The notes under the pieces were generated by a model. That model did not search any database. It worked only from the letters and a program-made list of their open reading frames with translations, and had not been told where the DNA came from. Shown here one piece after another: positions 1 through 7,670 of a DNA stretch of 26,574 nucleotides. Both the position numbers and the translations under genes were made by a program. How positions within the stretch are numbered: the stretch's first letter is position 1; every line of letters begins with the position of its first letter. This DNA is from a virus, in the IMG/VR virus record IMGVR_UViG_3300035698_010397, positions 1 to 26,574 of that record. One strand, given 5' to 3'.

Positions 1-2
1 AT

Positions 3-215
3 TTGCAGGCAAAAAAAGTAGCTGCCGACAATACTGGAAATGTTTTCGTCGGCACGAGTGCAGTCAGTGTTGGCAATGCTGAACTGTTTGAAATGACACC
101 GGGTTCCACTATGGAAATTATAATGCCCGCAGGAACAAAACTTAATTTGGCCGACATATTTATTGACGTGGATACTACAGGCGATGGCGTTGTTGGCTGG
201 TATATTCCAGTTTAA
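3..215 (+). CDS. Virion structural protein, C-terminal fragment (5' end outside window)
   Basis: The frame is open from the window edge to a TAA at 213-215, so the gene is truncated and the TTG at position 3 is not evidence of a start. The 70 visible residues are Gly/Val/Thr-rich with alternating hydrophobics and no Cys, and end in an Asp/Gly-rich turn followed by GWYIPV. This looks like a beta-rich virion protein such as a decoration or fibre domain. The next gene follows after 8 nt and the region downstream is structural. I do not recognise the family; the role is inferred from composition and position. Confidence 0.6.
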   Translation: MQAKKVAADNTGNVFVGTSAVSVGNAELFEMTPGSTMEIIMPAGTKLNLADIFIDVDTTGDGVVGWYIPV

Positions 216-223
216 GGACTTGA

Positions 224-730
224 ATGTTTATAACACCTTCAAATAAAGCACAGGTGGCAGATTCCGCAAGGAATGTAACCGTCAACGACGTTATTGGAAA
301 CAGAGACGACAGCGAGCTTACATCTACGCTGGCCGGGAGGCTACACTCGATTTGTGATCACTTACATTCACAACAGTTGGTGTTTCCAGATTTAGCAAAT
401 GCAATCTCTGTAACTGCTGCCGAGGCTGCTTGGACATTAAGTGCTGGGTTTACAGAAATAATCGCAGCGAATGAAATTACTGATTCTTTTGATTTGCATT
501 ATGTCAGCATGGCTTTTGATGCAAATGATGAATATCAATTGAATATCTATGCTGGTGAGATATTAATTGCATCGGTTGACGGGGAGCGTAACACTAACCA
601 GACCCGGATTGGCGATTCACCAGTGCAGATGGATATCCAGCCAGCAAATACACAAATCCAGGTAAAACTGGCGTGTAAGTCTGTAGCTGCAAATTCTGCA
701 TCAGTCAAATTTAAAGGACACAGGTATTAA
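224..730 (+). CDS. Putative virion accessory (beta-sandwich) protein
   Basis: A 168-aa protein with ATG at 224, preceded by AAGGA at 214-218. Residues 1-55 are polar and mostly helical and include a His-rich stretch (CDHLHS). Residues about 60-168 alternate strands and turns. They contain a WTLSAGFTEII segment, a central NIYAGEILIASV strand pair, and a QIQVKLACKS strand near the C-terminus, ending in KFKGHRY. This pattern resembles beta-sandwich modules seen in phage tail or decoration proteins, but I cannot name a family. It lies between another structural fragment and the SGNH tail protein. There is no signal peptide or membrane segment. Confidence 0.6.
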   Translation: MFITPSNKAQVADSARNVTVNDVIGNRDDSELTSTLAGRLHSICDHLHSQQLVFPDLANAISVTAAEAAWTLSAGFTEIIAANEITDSFDLHYVSMAFDANDEYQLNIYAGEILIASVDGERNTNQTRIGDSPVQMDIQPANTQIQVKLACKSVAANSASVKFKGHRY

Positions 731-733
731 ATC

Positions 734-802
734 ATGGGAAACTTTATAGATATACAGACCCAGAAGTTTAATAAATACGAAAATGAAAATGAAAATGAAT
801 AG
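734..802 (+). CDS. 22-codon mini-ORF sharing the MGNFI start of the next gene
   Basis: ATG at 734 begins a 22-residue frame that starts MGNFI, as the SGNH gene at 811 does. It ends in an Asn/Glu run encoded by a GAAAAT repeat, then TAG at 800-802. The DNA around the two starts is nearly identical (ATGGGAAA, C or T, TTTATA). It may be a remnant of a duplicated tail-protein N-terminus, or a short translated leader coupling the two genes. The AGGA used by the downstream gene lies at its stop codon. Function unknown. Confidence 0.3.
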   Translation: MGNFIDIQTQKFNKYENENENE

Positions 803-810
803 GAAAAACT

Positions 811-2115
811 ATGGGAAATTTTATAATCAAACAACCTCCGTTTGACACAGTGGACATTGCTGACGATGCCATTAATATGGACAAAATAGATTCGACTATT
901 TTAGATGCTGCTAGTGGACTCTCCCAGATAGATTCTGATGGTAAAATAACGGGCTTAAAAATTACAAAGTGCCTGAGTTACAGACCTGTGTCGACAATGG
1001 GATGTTTGGGAGACAGTATTTCAGACAACGCAGGAACCACAAACTGGCATGCGAATGGATACCATTATTTGCCAAAACTTGAATTCTTAATAGAAGCAAA
1101 AATTCTTGTCTCCCCTACGGGTGTCTATGCTACAGCTGGCCTGACCGCCCCGGAAATAGTTACTACATGGCTTGCCAACGCGGCGGCTGGCCCCGAGGAC
1201 ATCATCGTTGTTCATGCAGGGGTAAATAGCACTGGCGTGACTACGGCAGAAAACAAAACTGCGATTACAACAATGGCCGAAACTTTAATTGCAGTTGGAA
1301 AAACTGTTATTATATCGACTCTCATGCCGAATGAAGGTGCTGACGCTGCTGGCGTTGTGGAATGGTTTGAATTCAATGAGTGGATCAGACGTTATTCGTC
1401 AACACTGCCGAATGTTTTCTGTGCTGATTTTGCAGCAGCGACTACAGCTCAAGTAACTGACCCGACGGCAAATCCTGCGTGGACATCTGGATTGAATCAC
1501 GACGACGCACACCCGAACGTTGCTGGCTATTGGGCAATGGCAGAGGTTCTTGCTACAATCGCGAATAGTTTCCCGAATTTAAATTCATCTCCACGCCCAT
1601 GCCAGAGCGATGATCGATATTTGCCAAATCCCCTGATGATTGGAACAGCAGGCACGAATCCAGTATCAGCAGGCAATGTTGCAGACAACTGGTCGGTTAC
1701 GGGCGGGGATGCTGGATCAACATATTCCAAAGTTGCTCGGGGATCTGGTATAAAAAGCGATGCACTTAATGGTGAATGGCAACAAGTAGACATAGCAACG
1801 GGCGATACTAATGGTGCTCTTTTAACAACAGTGACAGGAATCGTCGAAGGCCACACTTACGATGTATTTGCAGAAATGAGCGTCAAATCAGACGCAACTG
1901 TCCAGGTCAATTATTCTGCGTGCTTGCGAATAACGGGGGCGGCAACCGTTACGACCATGTTGCATATACTGTTTGACAATTCTGCGGCAGGCAAAACAGG
2001 TATCGCCCGTATTCGATTTACCGCTATCGCAACTGGCAATTTTTATCTAGTGCTCCTGCCGGGCGAGTGGGATGGCATAACGCAATTCGGAGCAGCTTGG
2101 GTAAAAGAAGTTTAA
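811..2115 (+). CDS. SGNH/GDSL-hydrolase tail protein
   Basis: A 434-aa protein with ATG at 811 and AGGA at 801-804. Residues 1-55 are a short adaptor-like region (FDTVDIADDAINMDKI, then DSDGKITGLK). Residues 62-250 carry the SGNH blocks: GDSIS at 67-71 with nucleophile Ser69, Gly110 as a possible block II, GVN at 137-139 (block III), and DDAHPN at 231-236 with catalytic Asp231/His234. Residues about 270-434 look like a carbohydrate-binding jelly roll. SGNH enzymes are esterases or deacetylases; on a virion this would trim acyl groups from surface polysaccharide during adsorption. The fold assignment is strong; the substrate and virion location are inferred from fusion and context. Confidence 0.8.
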   Translation: MGNFIIKQPPFDTVDIADDAINMDKIDSTILDAASGLSQIDSDGKITGLKITKCLSYRPVSTMGCLGDSISDNAGTTNWHANGYHYLPKLEFLIEAKILVSPTGVYATAGLTAPEIVTTWLANAAAGPEDIIVVHAGVNSTGVTTAENKTAITTMAETLIAVGKTVIISTLMPNEGADAAGVVEWFEFNEWIRRYSSTLPNVFCADFAAATTAQVTDPTANPAWTSGLNHDDAHPNVAGYWAMAEVLATIANSFPNLNSSPRPCQSDDRYLPNPLMIGTAGTNPVSAGNVADNWSVTGGDAGSTYSKVARGSGIKSDALNGEWQQVDIATGDTNGALLTTVTGIVEGHTYDVFAEMSVKSDATVQVNYSACLRITGAATVTTMLHILFDNSAAGKTGIARIRFTAIATGNFYLVLLPGEWDGITQFGAAWVKEV

Positions 2116-2157
2116 TAAAATATAACCAACAATAATTTAACATAGGAGAAAATAATC

Positions 2158-2307
2158 ATGGGCAAAAATCAAGCAGGCAAACGAGACGGAACTGGGCCGC
2201 ACAAGGACAGTGCACAGCGTAAAACCAGCAAGAAGGGTAAGAAACAATCAGCAGGACAGAAATGCCCGATCCCCAAAAAATATAATGAACCTTGGCTAGA
2301 CAATTAA
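2158..2307 (+). CDS. Small basic phage protein with a GTGP motif
   Basis: A 49-aa protein with ATG at 2158 and a strong ATAGGAG SD at 2143-2149. It is Lys/Arg/Gln-rich, with KRDGTGPHKDS near the N-terminus and a single Cys in QKCPIPKKYNEPW near the C-terminus. It has no membrane segment and is probably mostly disordered. It lies between the SGNH tail protein and the holin-like gene. The strong SD, clean stop and spacing support translation. I recognise the GTGP-type motif from small phage proteins but know no function. Confidence 0.7.
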   Translation: MGKNQAGKRDGTGPHKDSAQRKTSKKGKKQSAGQKCPIPKKYNEPWLDN

Positions 2308-2340
2308 ACAGGTAAATAGAATAAGAAAGCAGGTAGAACG

Positions 2341-2715
2341 ATGGAAACTTTAATGAGCATTTTATCGACAGTATGGGCATTGATGAACAGCCCGGCAGGA
2401 ATCACGATCATTGTTTCGGTCGTTGTCTGGATCGGTGCGAAGATTTATTCAGCAGCTCCATCATGGCAGAAATATGAAGGTGCGATCATCGAGGCAATAA
2501 AAATGGCAGAAAAGACCATCCCTGATGACACTGAGAATAAGGCCGTCAGGAAATTTGACACGGCACTTCGCTATGTTTTGAAAATTCACCGGGAAACTGA
2601 GAACAGAGCAGCAAAGCCAAAAGAAATGGCCGTGCTCGCCGAGGGCATAAGGCTTGTCCATAATGCACTCGAAATAGATGGGACGTTAAAGAAAGATGAT
2701 GTGGTATCGAAATGA
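2341..2715 (+). CDS. Holin-like protein (LL-H type)
   Basis: A 124-aa protein with one hydrophobic segment at residues 19-38 (GAGITIIVSVVVW core) followed by a soluble, charged helical domain (40-124). Single-TM holins of the LL-H family have this architecture and length. A holin permeabilises the inner membrane at the end of infection. Its stop overlaps the start of the next gene (2712), which also begins with a membrane helix and is followed by a lipoprotein, making a lysis-like cluster. An in-frame Met5 is an alternative start. No endolysin is adjacent. The assignment rests on topology and neighbours. Confidence 0.6.
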   Translation: METLMSILSTVWALMNSPAGITIIVSVVVWIGAKIYSAAPSWQKYEGAIIEAIKMAEKTIPDDTENKAVRKFDTALRYVLKIHRETENRAAKPKEMAVLAEGIRLVHNALEIDGTLKKDDVVSK

Positions 2716-2921
2716 GCTGGCTAGCAGCATTGGCGGCATTTCTTGGACAGTTGCTTGCAGCTTTAATACCGGCAATTGGAAAAGAAATGCGAAAAAATAA
2801 CCGCGTAGAAATGAAAGGCGGCAATCGTGAAACACGTAATTCTATCAGGAATCATATTACTGGCAATGCTAATCGTACCCGGCTGCGGGATGTTCACGCC
2901 AACGACGATAGCACACCCTGA
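2712..2921 (+). CDS. Small membrane protein, candidate inner-membrane spanin
   Basis: A 69-aa protein whose ATG overlaps the holin-like stop (ATGA). Residues 2-23 form an Ala/Leu-rich membrane helix (WLAALAAFLGQLLAALIPAI); the rest is basic and polar. Its last 95 nt overlap, in another frame, the start of the lipoprotein gene at 2827. This recalls the nested Rz/Rz1 arrangement, in which an inner-membrane and an outer-membrane subunit fuse the membranes during lysis. The tail is short for an i-spanin and I see no clear coiled coil. It could instead be an accessory holin. The N-terminal half is more credible than the part inside the overlap. Confidence 0.5.
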   Translation: MSWLAALAAFLGQLLAALIPAIGKEMRKNNRVEMKGGNRETRNSIRNHITGNANRTRLRDVHANDDSTP

Positions 2922-3168
2922 CGCTGACTTTGTTATTGTCGAAACGTTTGGCGGCTTTTGTAAAGTAGCGGTTTATGATTTTGAGCAAAATGCTTTAGTG
3001 CCCGTCGGCTGGAAGCATGTCGGAAATTGGAAAGGCCGGACGGTTTCAAAATATGCTTGGGATGAACTGATTGAAAAGAATCGGAAAGCGAACCAGCCAG
3101 ACCCGATGACAAATGAAGAATTGAAAGTGTTCATGGAACGCGAGAACGCCAAGGCTTCCCGTGATTAA
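2827..3168 (+). CDS. Lipoprotein, candidate outer-membrane spanin
   Basis: A 113-aa protein starting at GTG 2827, because this start gives a complete lipoprotein signal peptide: MKH, then a hydrophobic stretch, then lipobox IVPGC with the lipidated Cys near residue 20. The mature part (about 93 aa) starts GMFTPTTIAHPDADF and is mixed in composition, with charged C-terminal helices. It begins inside the preceding membrane-protein gene in a different frame, as Rz1-type genes do. It is less Pro-rich and longer than lambda Rz1, so spanin function is inference. The lipobox itself is clear. Confidence 0.6.
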   Translation: MKHVILSGIILLAMLIVPGCGMFTPTTIAHPDADFVIVETFGGFCKVAVYDFEQNALVPVGWKHVGNWKGRTVSKYAWDELIEKNRKANQPDPMTNEELKVFMERENAKASRD

Positions 3169-3607
3169 CATGAAATTGAAAGCATTTCAGGGCATGTTTT
3201 TTAACCCTGCAAAAGTGCAACCCGCAGCCGATAGGGCAAAGCGGTCGGTATTGAGCAAGTTTGGTGCATTTGTCAGACGCACCGCGAAAAGCTCGATCAG
3301 AAAAAGAAAGAAAACAGCAGCACCGGGCAGACCCCCGACGAATAGAACAGGACTCCTGAAAAAGTTTATCTTTTTTGGATATAACCCCCTGACGGAATCG
3401 GTTGTCATTGGGCCTGCGAAGCTGAATTCAAAAAAAGGCGATGTCCCCGAATCGTTGGAATTCGGCGGCAAAACAACCGTTGTTACAGGCAGAAAATTGA
3501 AACGAAAAAAAAGAAAAGTAAGCATTGAAGCAAGACCGTTTATGAAACCAGCCGAAGAAAAAGAGCTACCGAAGCTCCCGGATATGTGGAAAAATAGTAT
3601 CAAATAA
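3161..3607 (+). CDS. HK97-gp10-like head-tail/tail completion protein
   Basis: A basic 148-aa protein. GTG at 3161 overlaps the lipoprotein stop and has AAGG at 3151; ATG at 3170 is the alternative start. The region RTAKSSIRKRKKTAAPGRPP, then a turn and strand FFGYNPLTESVVIGPAKLN, and a C-terminal KVSIEARPFMKPAEEK matches HK97-gp10-like and phage morphogenesis proteins. These have a Gly-Arg-Pro-Pro segment, a strand with VIGP, and an RPFM motif near the end. They act at the neck or in tail completion. It lies directly before the tail tube gene, the expected order. Confidence 0.75.
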   Translation: MINMKLKAFQGMFFNPAKVQPAADRAKRSVLSKFGAFVRRTAKSSIRKRKKTAAPGRPPTNRTGLLKKFIFFGYNPLTESVVIGPAKLNSKKGDVPESLEFGGKTTVVTGRKLKRKKRKVSIEARPFMKPAEEKELPKLPDMWKNSIK

Positions 3608-3628
3608 AAAAAGAACAGGAGATTTACA

Positions 3629-4075
3629 ATGTCAGATTTTAGACTAGGAATGAACGCAAAAGTATTTATTGATGGAACAGCCGGGACTGCTCTGGCTTCA
3701 TTAACGGAATTGGACAACACAAAGGATGTCACGCTGTCGATGGAGGCCGGAGAAGCTGACACGACTACCAGAGCGAACTCTGGATGGCGTGGAACAGCGG
3801 CGACGCTCCGGGAAGGATCTGCCGAGTTTGATATGGTTTGGAAAACAGGCGATACAACTGGCTTGGATGTTATTCAAGCAGCTTTCCTCGCATCGACAAC
3901 CATATCGGCGGCGGTATTGACTGGTGCTTTGGCTACAGCTGATTCTGATGGCCCGTTTGGTGATTGGTCTGTAACCAATTTCACGCGTAGTGAAGCATTG
4001 GAAGATGTTATATTGGTATCCATTACATTGAAGATGGAAACCTTCGATGCGTGGATCACTGACGGAGCAGAATAG
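3629..4075 (+). CDS. Major tail tube protein
   Basis: A 148-aa acidic beta-rich protein with ATG at 3629 and AGGAG at 3617. It reads LGMNAKVFIDG, then a loop (SMEAGEADTTTRANSGWR) and GSAEFDMVWKTGDTTGLDVIQAAFL, then strands ending LEDVILVSITLKMETFDAW. This ordering is typical of siphovirus tail tube subunits (TP901-1/gpV-like), which stack as hexamers around the tape measure. The position, after a gp10-like gene and before the chaperones and tape measure, is canonical. Its strong SD fits high expression. Confidence 0.8.
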   Translation: MSDFRLGMNAKVFIDGTAGTALASLTELDNTKDVTLSMEAGEADTTTRANSGWRGTAATLREGSAEFDMVWKTGDTTGLDVIQAAFLASTTISAAVLTGALATADSDGPFGDWSVTNFTRSEALEDVILVSITLKMETFDAWITDGAE

Positions 4076-4120
4076 CAAACAAACCCTTTAGAAATTAACC
4101 ATTAGGCACGGAGAAAGACT

Positions 4121-4597
4121 ATGAAAAGTTTTATAGACAAAGACGGCAGAGTTTGGGAAATATCATTGACAATCGGATCGGCACTTCGGGTGAAGAACTC
4201 GCTCGAAGGTGTCGATCTTTTACAACCCGAGGCTGGCGATCCACCATTGATAACCAGGCTTGGAACTGATGAGATGTTTCTGGCCGAAGTGATTTTGGCA
4301 TTGCTCGGCGATCAATTCGAGAAGTATGGAGTGAGCGTTGAAGATGTGCAGATGTCAATGGATGGTGCGACAATCATGGCAGCACAGGAGGCTTTCTATG
4401 ACGAACTGATAAATTTTTACCAGAGCCGGGGAAGGCACGACCGAGCCAAGACGGTCGAGAAACAGAGGGATCTGATCCTGATGGCGACGGAGAAAGTGGC
4501 GAAAAAGATCGGGAGCGTGGATCTGGAAAAAGCCACAGCGAACATCGACGAGATCGACATAAATTTATCGATCCCTGGAAACACGTCTGGGAAATAG
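4121..4597 (+). CDS. Tail assembly chaperone, upstream (gpG-like) frame
   Basis: A 158-aa soluble, helical, acidic protein with ATG at 4121 and GGAGAAAG upstream. It begins FIDKDGRVWEISLTIGSALRVK, typical of tail assembly chaperones, which coat the tape measure and recruit tube subunits. It stops at TAG 4595-4597. A perfect slippery heptamer at 4561-4567, thirty bases before the stop, lets some ribosomes move into the -1 frame and make a longer product of about 245 aa ending at 4857. This is the G/GT arrangement of lambda-like phages. Family call from order and frameshift is strong; sequence similarity alone is modest. Confidence 0.8.
   Translation: MKSFIDKDGRVWEISLTIGSALRVKNSLEGVDLLQPEAGDPPLITRLGTDEMFLAEVILALLGDQFEKYGVSVEDVQMSMDGATIMAAQEAFYDELINFYQSRGRHDRAKTVEKQRDLILMATEKVAKKIGSVDLEKATANIDEIDINLSIPGNTSGK
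4561..4567 (+). promoter_or_regulatory. Programmed -1 ribosomal frameshift site (A AAT TTA)
   Basis: In the frame of the gene starting at 4121 the codons read ATA AAT TTA, giving the heptamer A AAT TTA, an exact X XXY YYZ match. After slipping back one base, the tRNAs re-pair on AAA TTT and reading continues ATC GAT CCC TGG, open to 4857. The -1 frame is open from 4402, so the site lies well inside the overlap. I could not confirm a downstream stimulatory hairpin by eye. Confidence 0.8.
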
Positions 4598-4857
4598 CCG
4601 GTGTTATTGGCATTGACCCCAGACCTTTTACTGTCCGCGAATTGTTTTGGATGGGTAAAGGAAAATCAAAAGATAATTGGAATCATACATCGGCAATTAT
4701 TGCGAAAGTTCACAACGTGAATTGCACAAAGAAAAGAGATTTGATAAAGCCTGATGAGATCAACCCGCATGTTGTTGCTGCAAGTGACAATACTATTTTT
4801 GTGAAAACCGAAGCAGATCGAAACAGGATGAGGCAAGAATTTGAAGGGCTTAAATAA
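4567..4857 (+). CDS. Tail assembly chaperone, -1 frameshift extension (gpT-like)
   Basis: About 96 residues made only by frameshifting from the upstream gene, with TAA at 4855-4857. It reads IDPWKHVWEIAGVIGIDP, then RPFTVRELFWMGKGK and a charged C-terminal part. The DPRPFTxRELxWM pattern is typical of tail chaperone C-terminal domains. An ATG at 4642 (FWMGK) would start a 71-aa protein, but it cuts the conserved motif in half and has no good SD, so a stand-alone gene there is unlikely. The stop overlaps the tape measure start (TAATG). Confidence 0.75.
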   Translation: MDPWKHVWEIAGVIGIDPRPFTVRELFWMGKGKSKDNWNHTSAIIAKVHNVNCTKKRDLIKPDEINPHVVAASDNTIFVKTEADRNRMRQEFEGLK

Positions 4858-6758
4858 TGGCAGGCGACAAAGGAATCAGAGCAGGCCGGGCATTTGTGGA
4901 AATCTTTGCAGAGGATAAAAAACTCGTGCGAGGCTTACGGGCGGCAAGTAAAAAGATCAAAGCATTTGGAGCAGGCATCAGAAATGCAGGTTTGAAACTT
5001 GCTGCTGCCTCAGCTGCGATGCTGGCCCCGATTGTTTTGGCAGTAAAGGGGTTTGCAGATTTCGGCGATCAAATTGCAAAGATGTCAAAGCGAACAGGCA
5101 TCGGCGTGGAAGCACTTTCGGCTTTGCGTTTTGTTGCGTCACAGACTGGGACTTCAATCGAGTCAATGGAGAAGGGCATCAGGAAAATGCAGCGAACGAT
5201 CTCCGATGCCGGGCGTGGCTTATCCACAGCGAAAGATGCTCTTGAAGCTCTCGGTTTGACCTTTGAGCAGATAAAAGATCTTTCCCCCGAAAAGCAATTC
5301 AGACTCATCGGGGGGCGATTAGGTGCGATGAAAAACCCGACGCAAAAAGCTGCACTTGCGATGGAACTCTTCGGCAGGGCCGGCACTGAAATGATTCCGA
5401 TGCTTAACCTGGGAGCGAAGGGCATGGATGCTTTGATTAAAAAAGCACATGAGCTTGGAATTGTCATCAGCAAAGAAGATGCCAAAGCAGCCGAAGATCT
5501 GACTGATGCTTTGGATGAATTGAAAACAACGATGAAAATCATCGCATTTAATGTCGGTGCGGCATTGGCAAAGGCCGTTACAAATGGAGCAAAATCTTTT
5601 ACTGAACTGACAGCAGCAATCGCAAAATGGGTGAAAGAAAATCGCGGCGTTATAATTGCGGTTACTCAGGCAATCTTAATTATCGGCGGTTTGGGCATAG
5701 CTCTTATTTCAATCGGGATATCGATCCAGATAGTTGGCTTTGCTATTGGCGGCTTGGCGAGCGTCTTTGTCCTTTTCGGTGTAGCACTCAAGGCATTACT
5801 GGCGACGATGCTTTTCATGGCATCCCCGCTGGGTGCATTATTAACGCTGATTGCTGGTTTTGGTATTGCGGTTGGCATTGCATCGGATAATGTTGGAAGC
5901 TCTTTGAAGTGGTTGCGTGATCGATTCAACGACTTGAAAAACGATGCGATCAAAACATTCGGAGCGATTAGCGATGCTCTTGCGGCTGGCAACTTTGCTC
6001 TTGCTGCAAAGATTCTTTGGCTGTCTGTCAAATTGCAATGGCAAAAAGGGCTTTCGGCACTTACGGATCTTTGGACTGAATTCACGCTCGGATTAAAGGC
6101 TGCGTTTTTTACACTGAAGTTTGATTTGATAGGCATTTGGAATGTACTAACAAAAGGGCTTAGAGACATATGGTTTACTTTTGAAAAATGGTACAAAGAC
6201 AAGACGGATGGATTGGCTTTTTGGGTAGCTAAGCGACATCTTGAACTCAGTGTTATTCTCGGTACAAAAACGCCAGAAGAAGCTGCTGCTGCATTCATTC
6301 GTATTTCTGAACGTAGAATAAATGTACTTGCCGACAATGCGGCTGAACTTGAAAAAACAAAAGCAAAAAATAAGCTAAAATTTGCCGCTGACATTGCAGC
6401 AAATGAGAAAGCTCGAATAAAAAAGATGGGGGAGCTTGTCGGTGCGAACAAATCCGCTCAAGGTAAGACTGCGAAGGATTTGCAAAATGCCCAGAAGGCA
6501 TTTAATGACGCTGTTGCAGAGGCGAAAGATGCCAAAGACGCTATTGCTGGCCCAGACGTAATTCGTCCGGGCGGCAAGAAACCCCCCCCAGGTGGTATTA
6601 TTTCTGCGGCGGCTGCAACCGTCATGGGTTCTTTTGGATCGACTCGTAATATTGGTTTTGGTGCTCAAGTAATTGAAAAAGAGCAGCTGGCGGTATTGAT
6701 AGACATTAAGAAGAACACAAAACCAAAAAAAGATGATGAACCAACATTTGGATCATAA
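4857..6758 (+). CDS. Tail tape measure protein
   Basis: A 633-aa protein starting in a TAATG overlap with the chaperone extension. Residues 1-60 hold a basic amphipathic helix and a hydrophobic helix (KLAAASAAMLAPIVLAVKGF). Residues 65-230 match the classic tape-measure N-terminal domain (KMSKRTGIGVEALSALRFVA, later AMELFGRAGTEMIPML). Residues 264-343 form hydrophobic segments. Residues about 470-540 are coiled coil (EKTKAKNKLKFAADIAANEK), and the C-terminus is Gly/Pro/Lys-rich. The tape measure fixes tail length and leaves the tail during DNA injection. At roughly 0.15 nm per residue the tail would be near 95 nm. Confidence 0.9.
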   Translation: MAGDKGIRAGRAFVEIFAEDKKLVRGLRAASKKIKAFGAGIRNAGLKLAAASAAMLAPIVLAVKGFADFGDQIAKMSKRTGIGVEALSALRFVASQTGTSIESMEKGIRKMQRTISDAGRGLSTAKDALEALGLTFEQIKDLSPEKQFRLIGGRLGAMKNPTQKAALAMELFGRAGTEMIPMLNLGAKGMDALIKKAHELGIVISKEDAKAAEDLTDALDELKTTMKIIAFNVGAALAKAVTNGAKSFTELTAAIAKWVKENRGVIIAVTQAILIIGGLGIALISIGISIQIVGFAIGGLASVFVLFGVALKALLATMLFMASPLGALLTLIAGFGIAVGIASDNVGSSLKWLRDRFNDLKNDAIKTFGAISDALAAGNFALAAKILWLSVKLQWQKGLSALTDLWTEFTLGLKAAFFTLKFDLIGIWNVLTKGLRDIWFTFEKWYKDKTDGLAFWVAKRHLELSVILGTKTPEEAAAAFIRISERRINVLADNAAELEKTKAKNKLKFAADIAANEKARIKKMGELVGANKSAQGKTAKDLQNAQKAFNDAVAEAKDAKDAIAGPDVIRPGGKKPPPGGIISAAAATVMGSFGSTRNIGFGAQVIEKEQLAVLIDIKKNTKPKKDDEPTFGS

Positions 6759-6770
6759 GGAATTTTCATA

Positions 6771-7655
6771 ATGTTTTTGACTGACAATGTAATAATAACT
6801 TTGACTGACAGCGTGGGCGGGGCAATAGGCACGGCCAGTGTTGGAGAAAAGCCGCTGACTATCACTTCGACAATCGACTCGTATGAATCCGAGTATAATA
6901 TAAAGATCCTGACTGGGGCAAATAACGAACAACAGGCAAGAAATGCTCTCGAGCAGGCGATACCGGAGAATTTTGACAACGATGCCAAAACTCTTTTCAG
7001 AGATTCGGTAACAGTTGAGGAAATTTCATTCAGCGATTGGAAGGGTGAAGCTACTTATTCCAATCGAATCATCGAAGTACCCGACGAAATCCCCGGTTCT
7101 TTTGCCTTTGACACTACAGGCGGCACGCAGCATATAACTGATTCAAACTATACTACAAAGTTCGCAAAAGCTGGCGAGAGAGCACCAGATTATAAAGGTG
7201 CGATTGGTGTTACTGACAACGCAGTCCAGGGCGTGGATATTGTCACACCTATTTTCAATTTCGCCAAAACTGTGAGAATGAATAATTCAGTTTTGACGCT
7301 GGCTTATTCTATTTCTTTATTCAATTTGACCGGCAAGATAAACAATGCCAAGTTTTTAGGTTTTGAAAATTATGAGGTTTTATTCCGTGGAGCATCAGGA
7401 TCAGTTGAGCAGATCAATGATGTGAATATAGATGGCAAGTCTGATATAACATTTCTATTTTCTGCGAGCAGGACAAGGAAAAATTATACAGTCGGAGGTA
7501 TTACAATTACTGAAAAATATGGTTGGGACTACCAGTGGGTGCGTTACGAGGCCGTTGATGATGCCGTTGCAAAAAAGAAAGTCCAAAGGCCGAAAGCGGT
7601 ATATATTGAGGAAGTTTATTTGCAAGGCAATTTCTCAATTCTACCATTCTCATAA
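6771..7655 (+). CDS. Distal tail / baseplate protein (unrecognised family)
   Basis: A 294-aa protein starting 13 nt after the tape measure, with AAGGA at 6758-6762. Residues 1-80 are beta-rich with a helical stretch (QQARNALEQAIP). Residues 105-290 include AFDTTGGTQHITDSNYTTKF, KGAIGVTDNAVQGVDIV, NNAKFLGFENYEVLF and GWDYQWVRYE. The repeated turn-strand pattern and Thr/Asp/Gly content fit a tail hub or distal-tail-like protein, and the position after the tape measure supports this. I know no characterised member. Confidence 0.65.
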   Translation: MFLTDNVIITLTDSVGGAIGTASVGEKPLTITSTIDSYESEYNIKILTGANNEQQARNALEQAIPENFDNDAKTLFRDSVTVEEISFSDWKGEATYSNRIIEVPDEIPGSFAFDTTGGTQHITDSNYTTKFAKAGERAPDYKGAIGVTDNAVQGVDIVTPIFNFAKTVRMNNSVLTLAYSISLFNLTGKINNAKFLGFENYEVLFRGASGSVEQINDVNIDGKSDITFLFSASRTRKNYTVGGITITEKYGWDYQWVRYEAVDDAVAKKKVQRPKAVYIEEVYLQGNFSILPFS

Positions 7656-7670
7656 GAGGCACATTTTATT

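Noticed and set aside
3187-3762. Long ORFs on the - strand across the structural genes (also at 5069-5542 and 5666-6451)
   Set aside because: They lie opposite well-supported tail genes, lack SD sites, and mirror the composition of the + strand genes.
4642-4857. Stand-alone 71-aa gene starting at ATG 4642
   Set aside because: It begins inside a conserved chaperone motif, lacks an SD, and is better explained as the -1 frameshift product of the gene at 4121.
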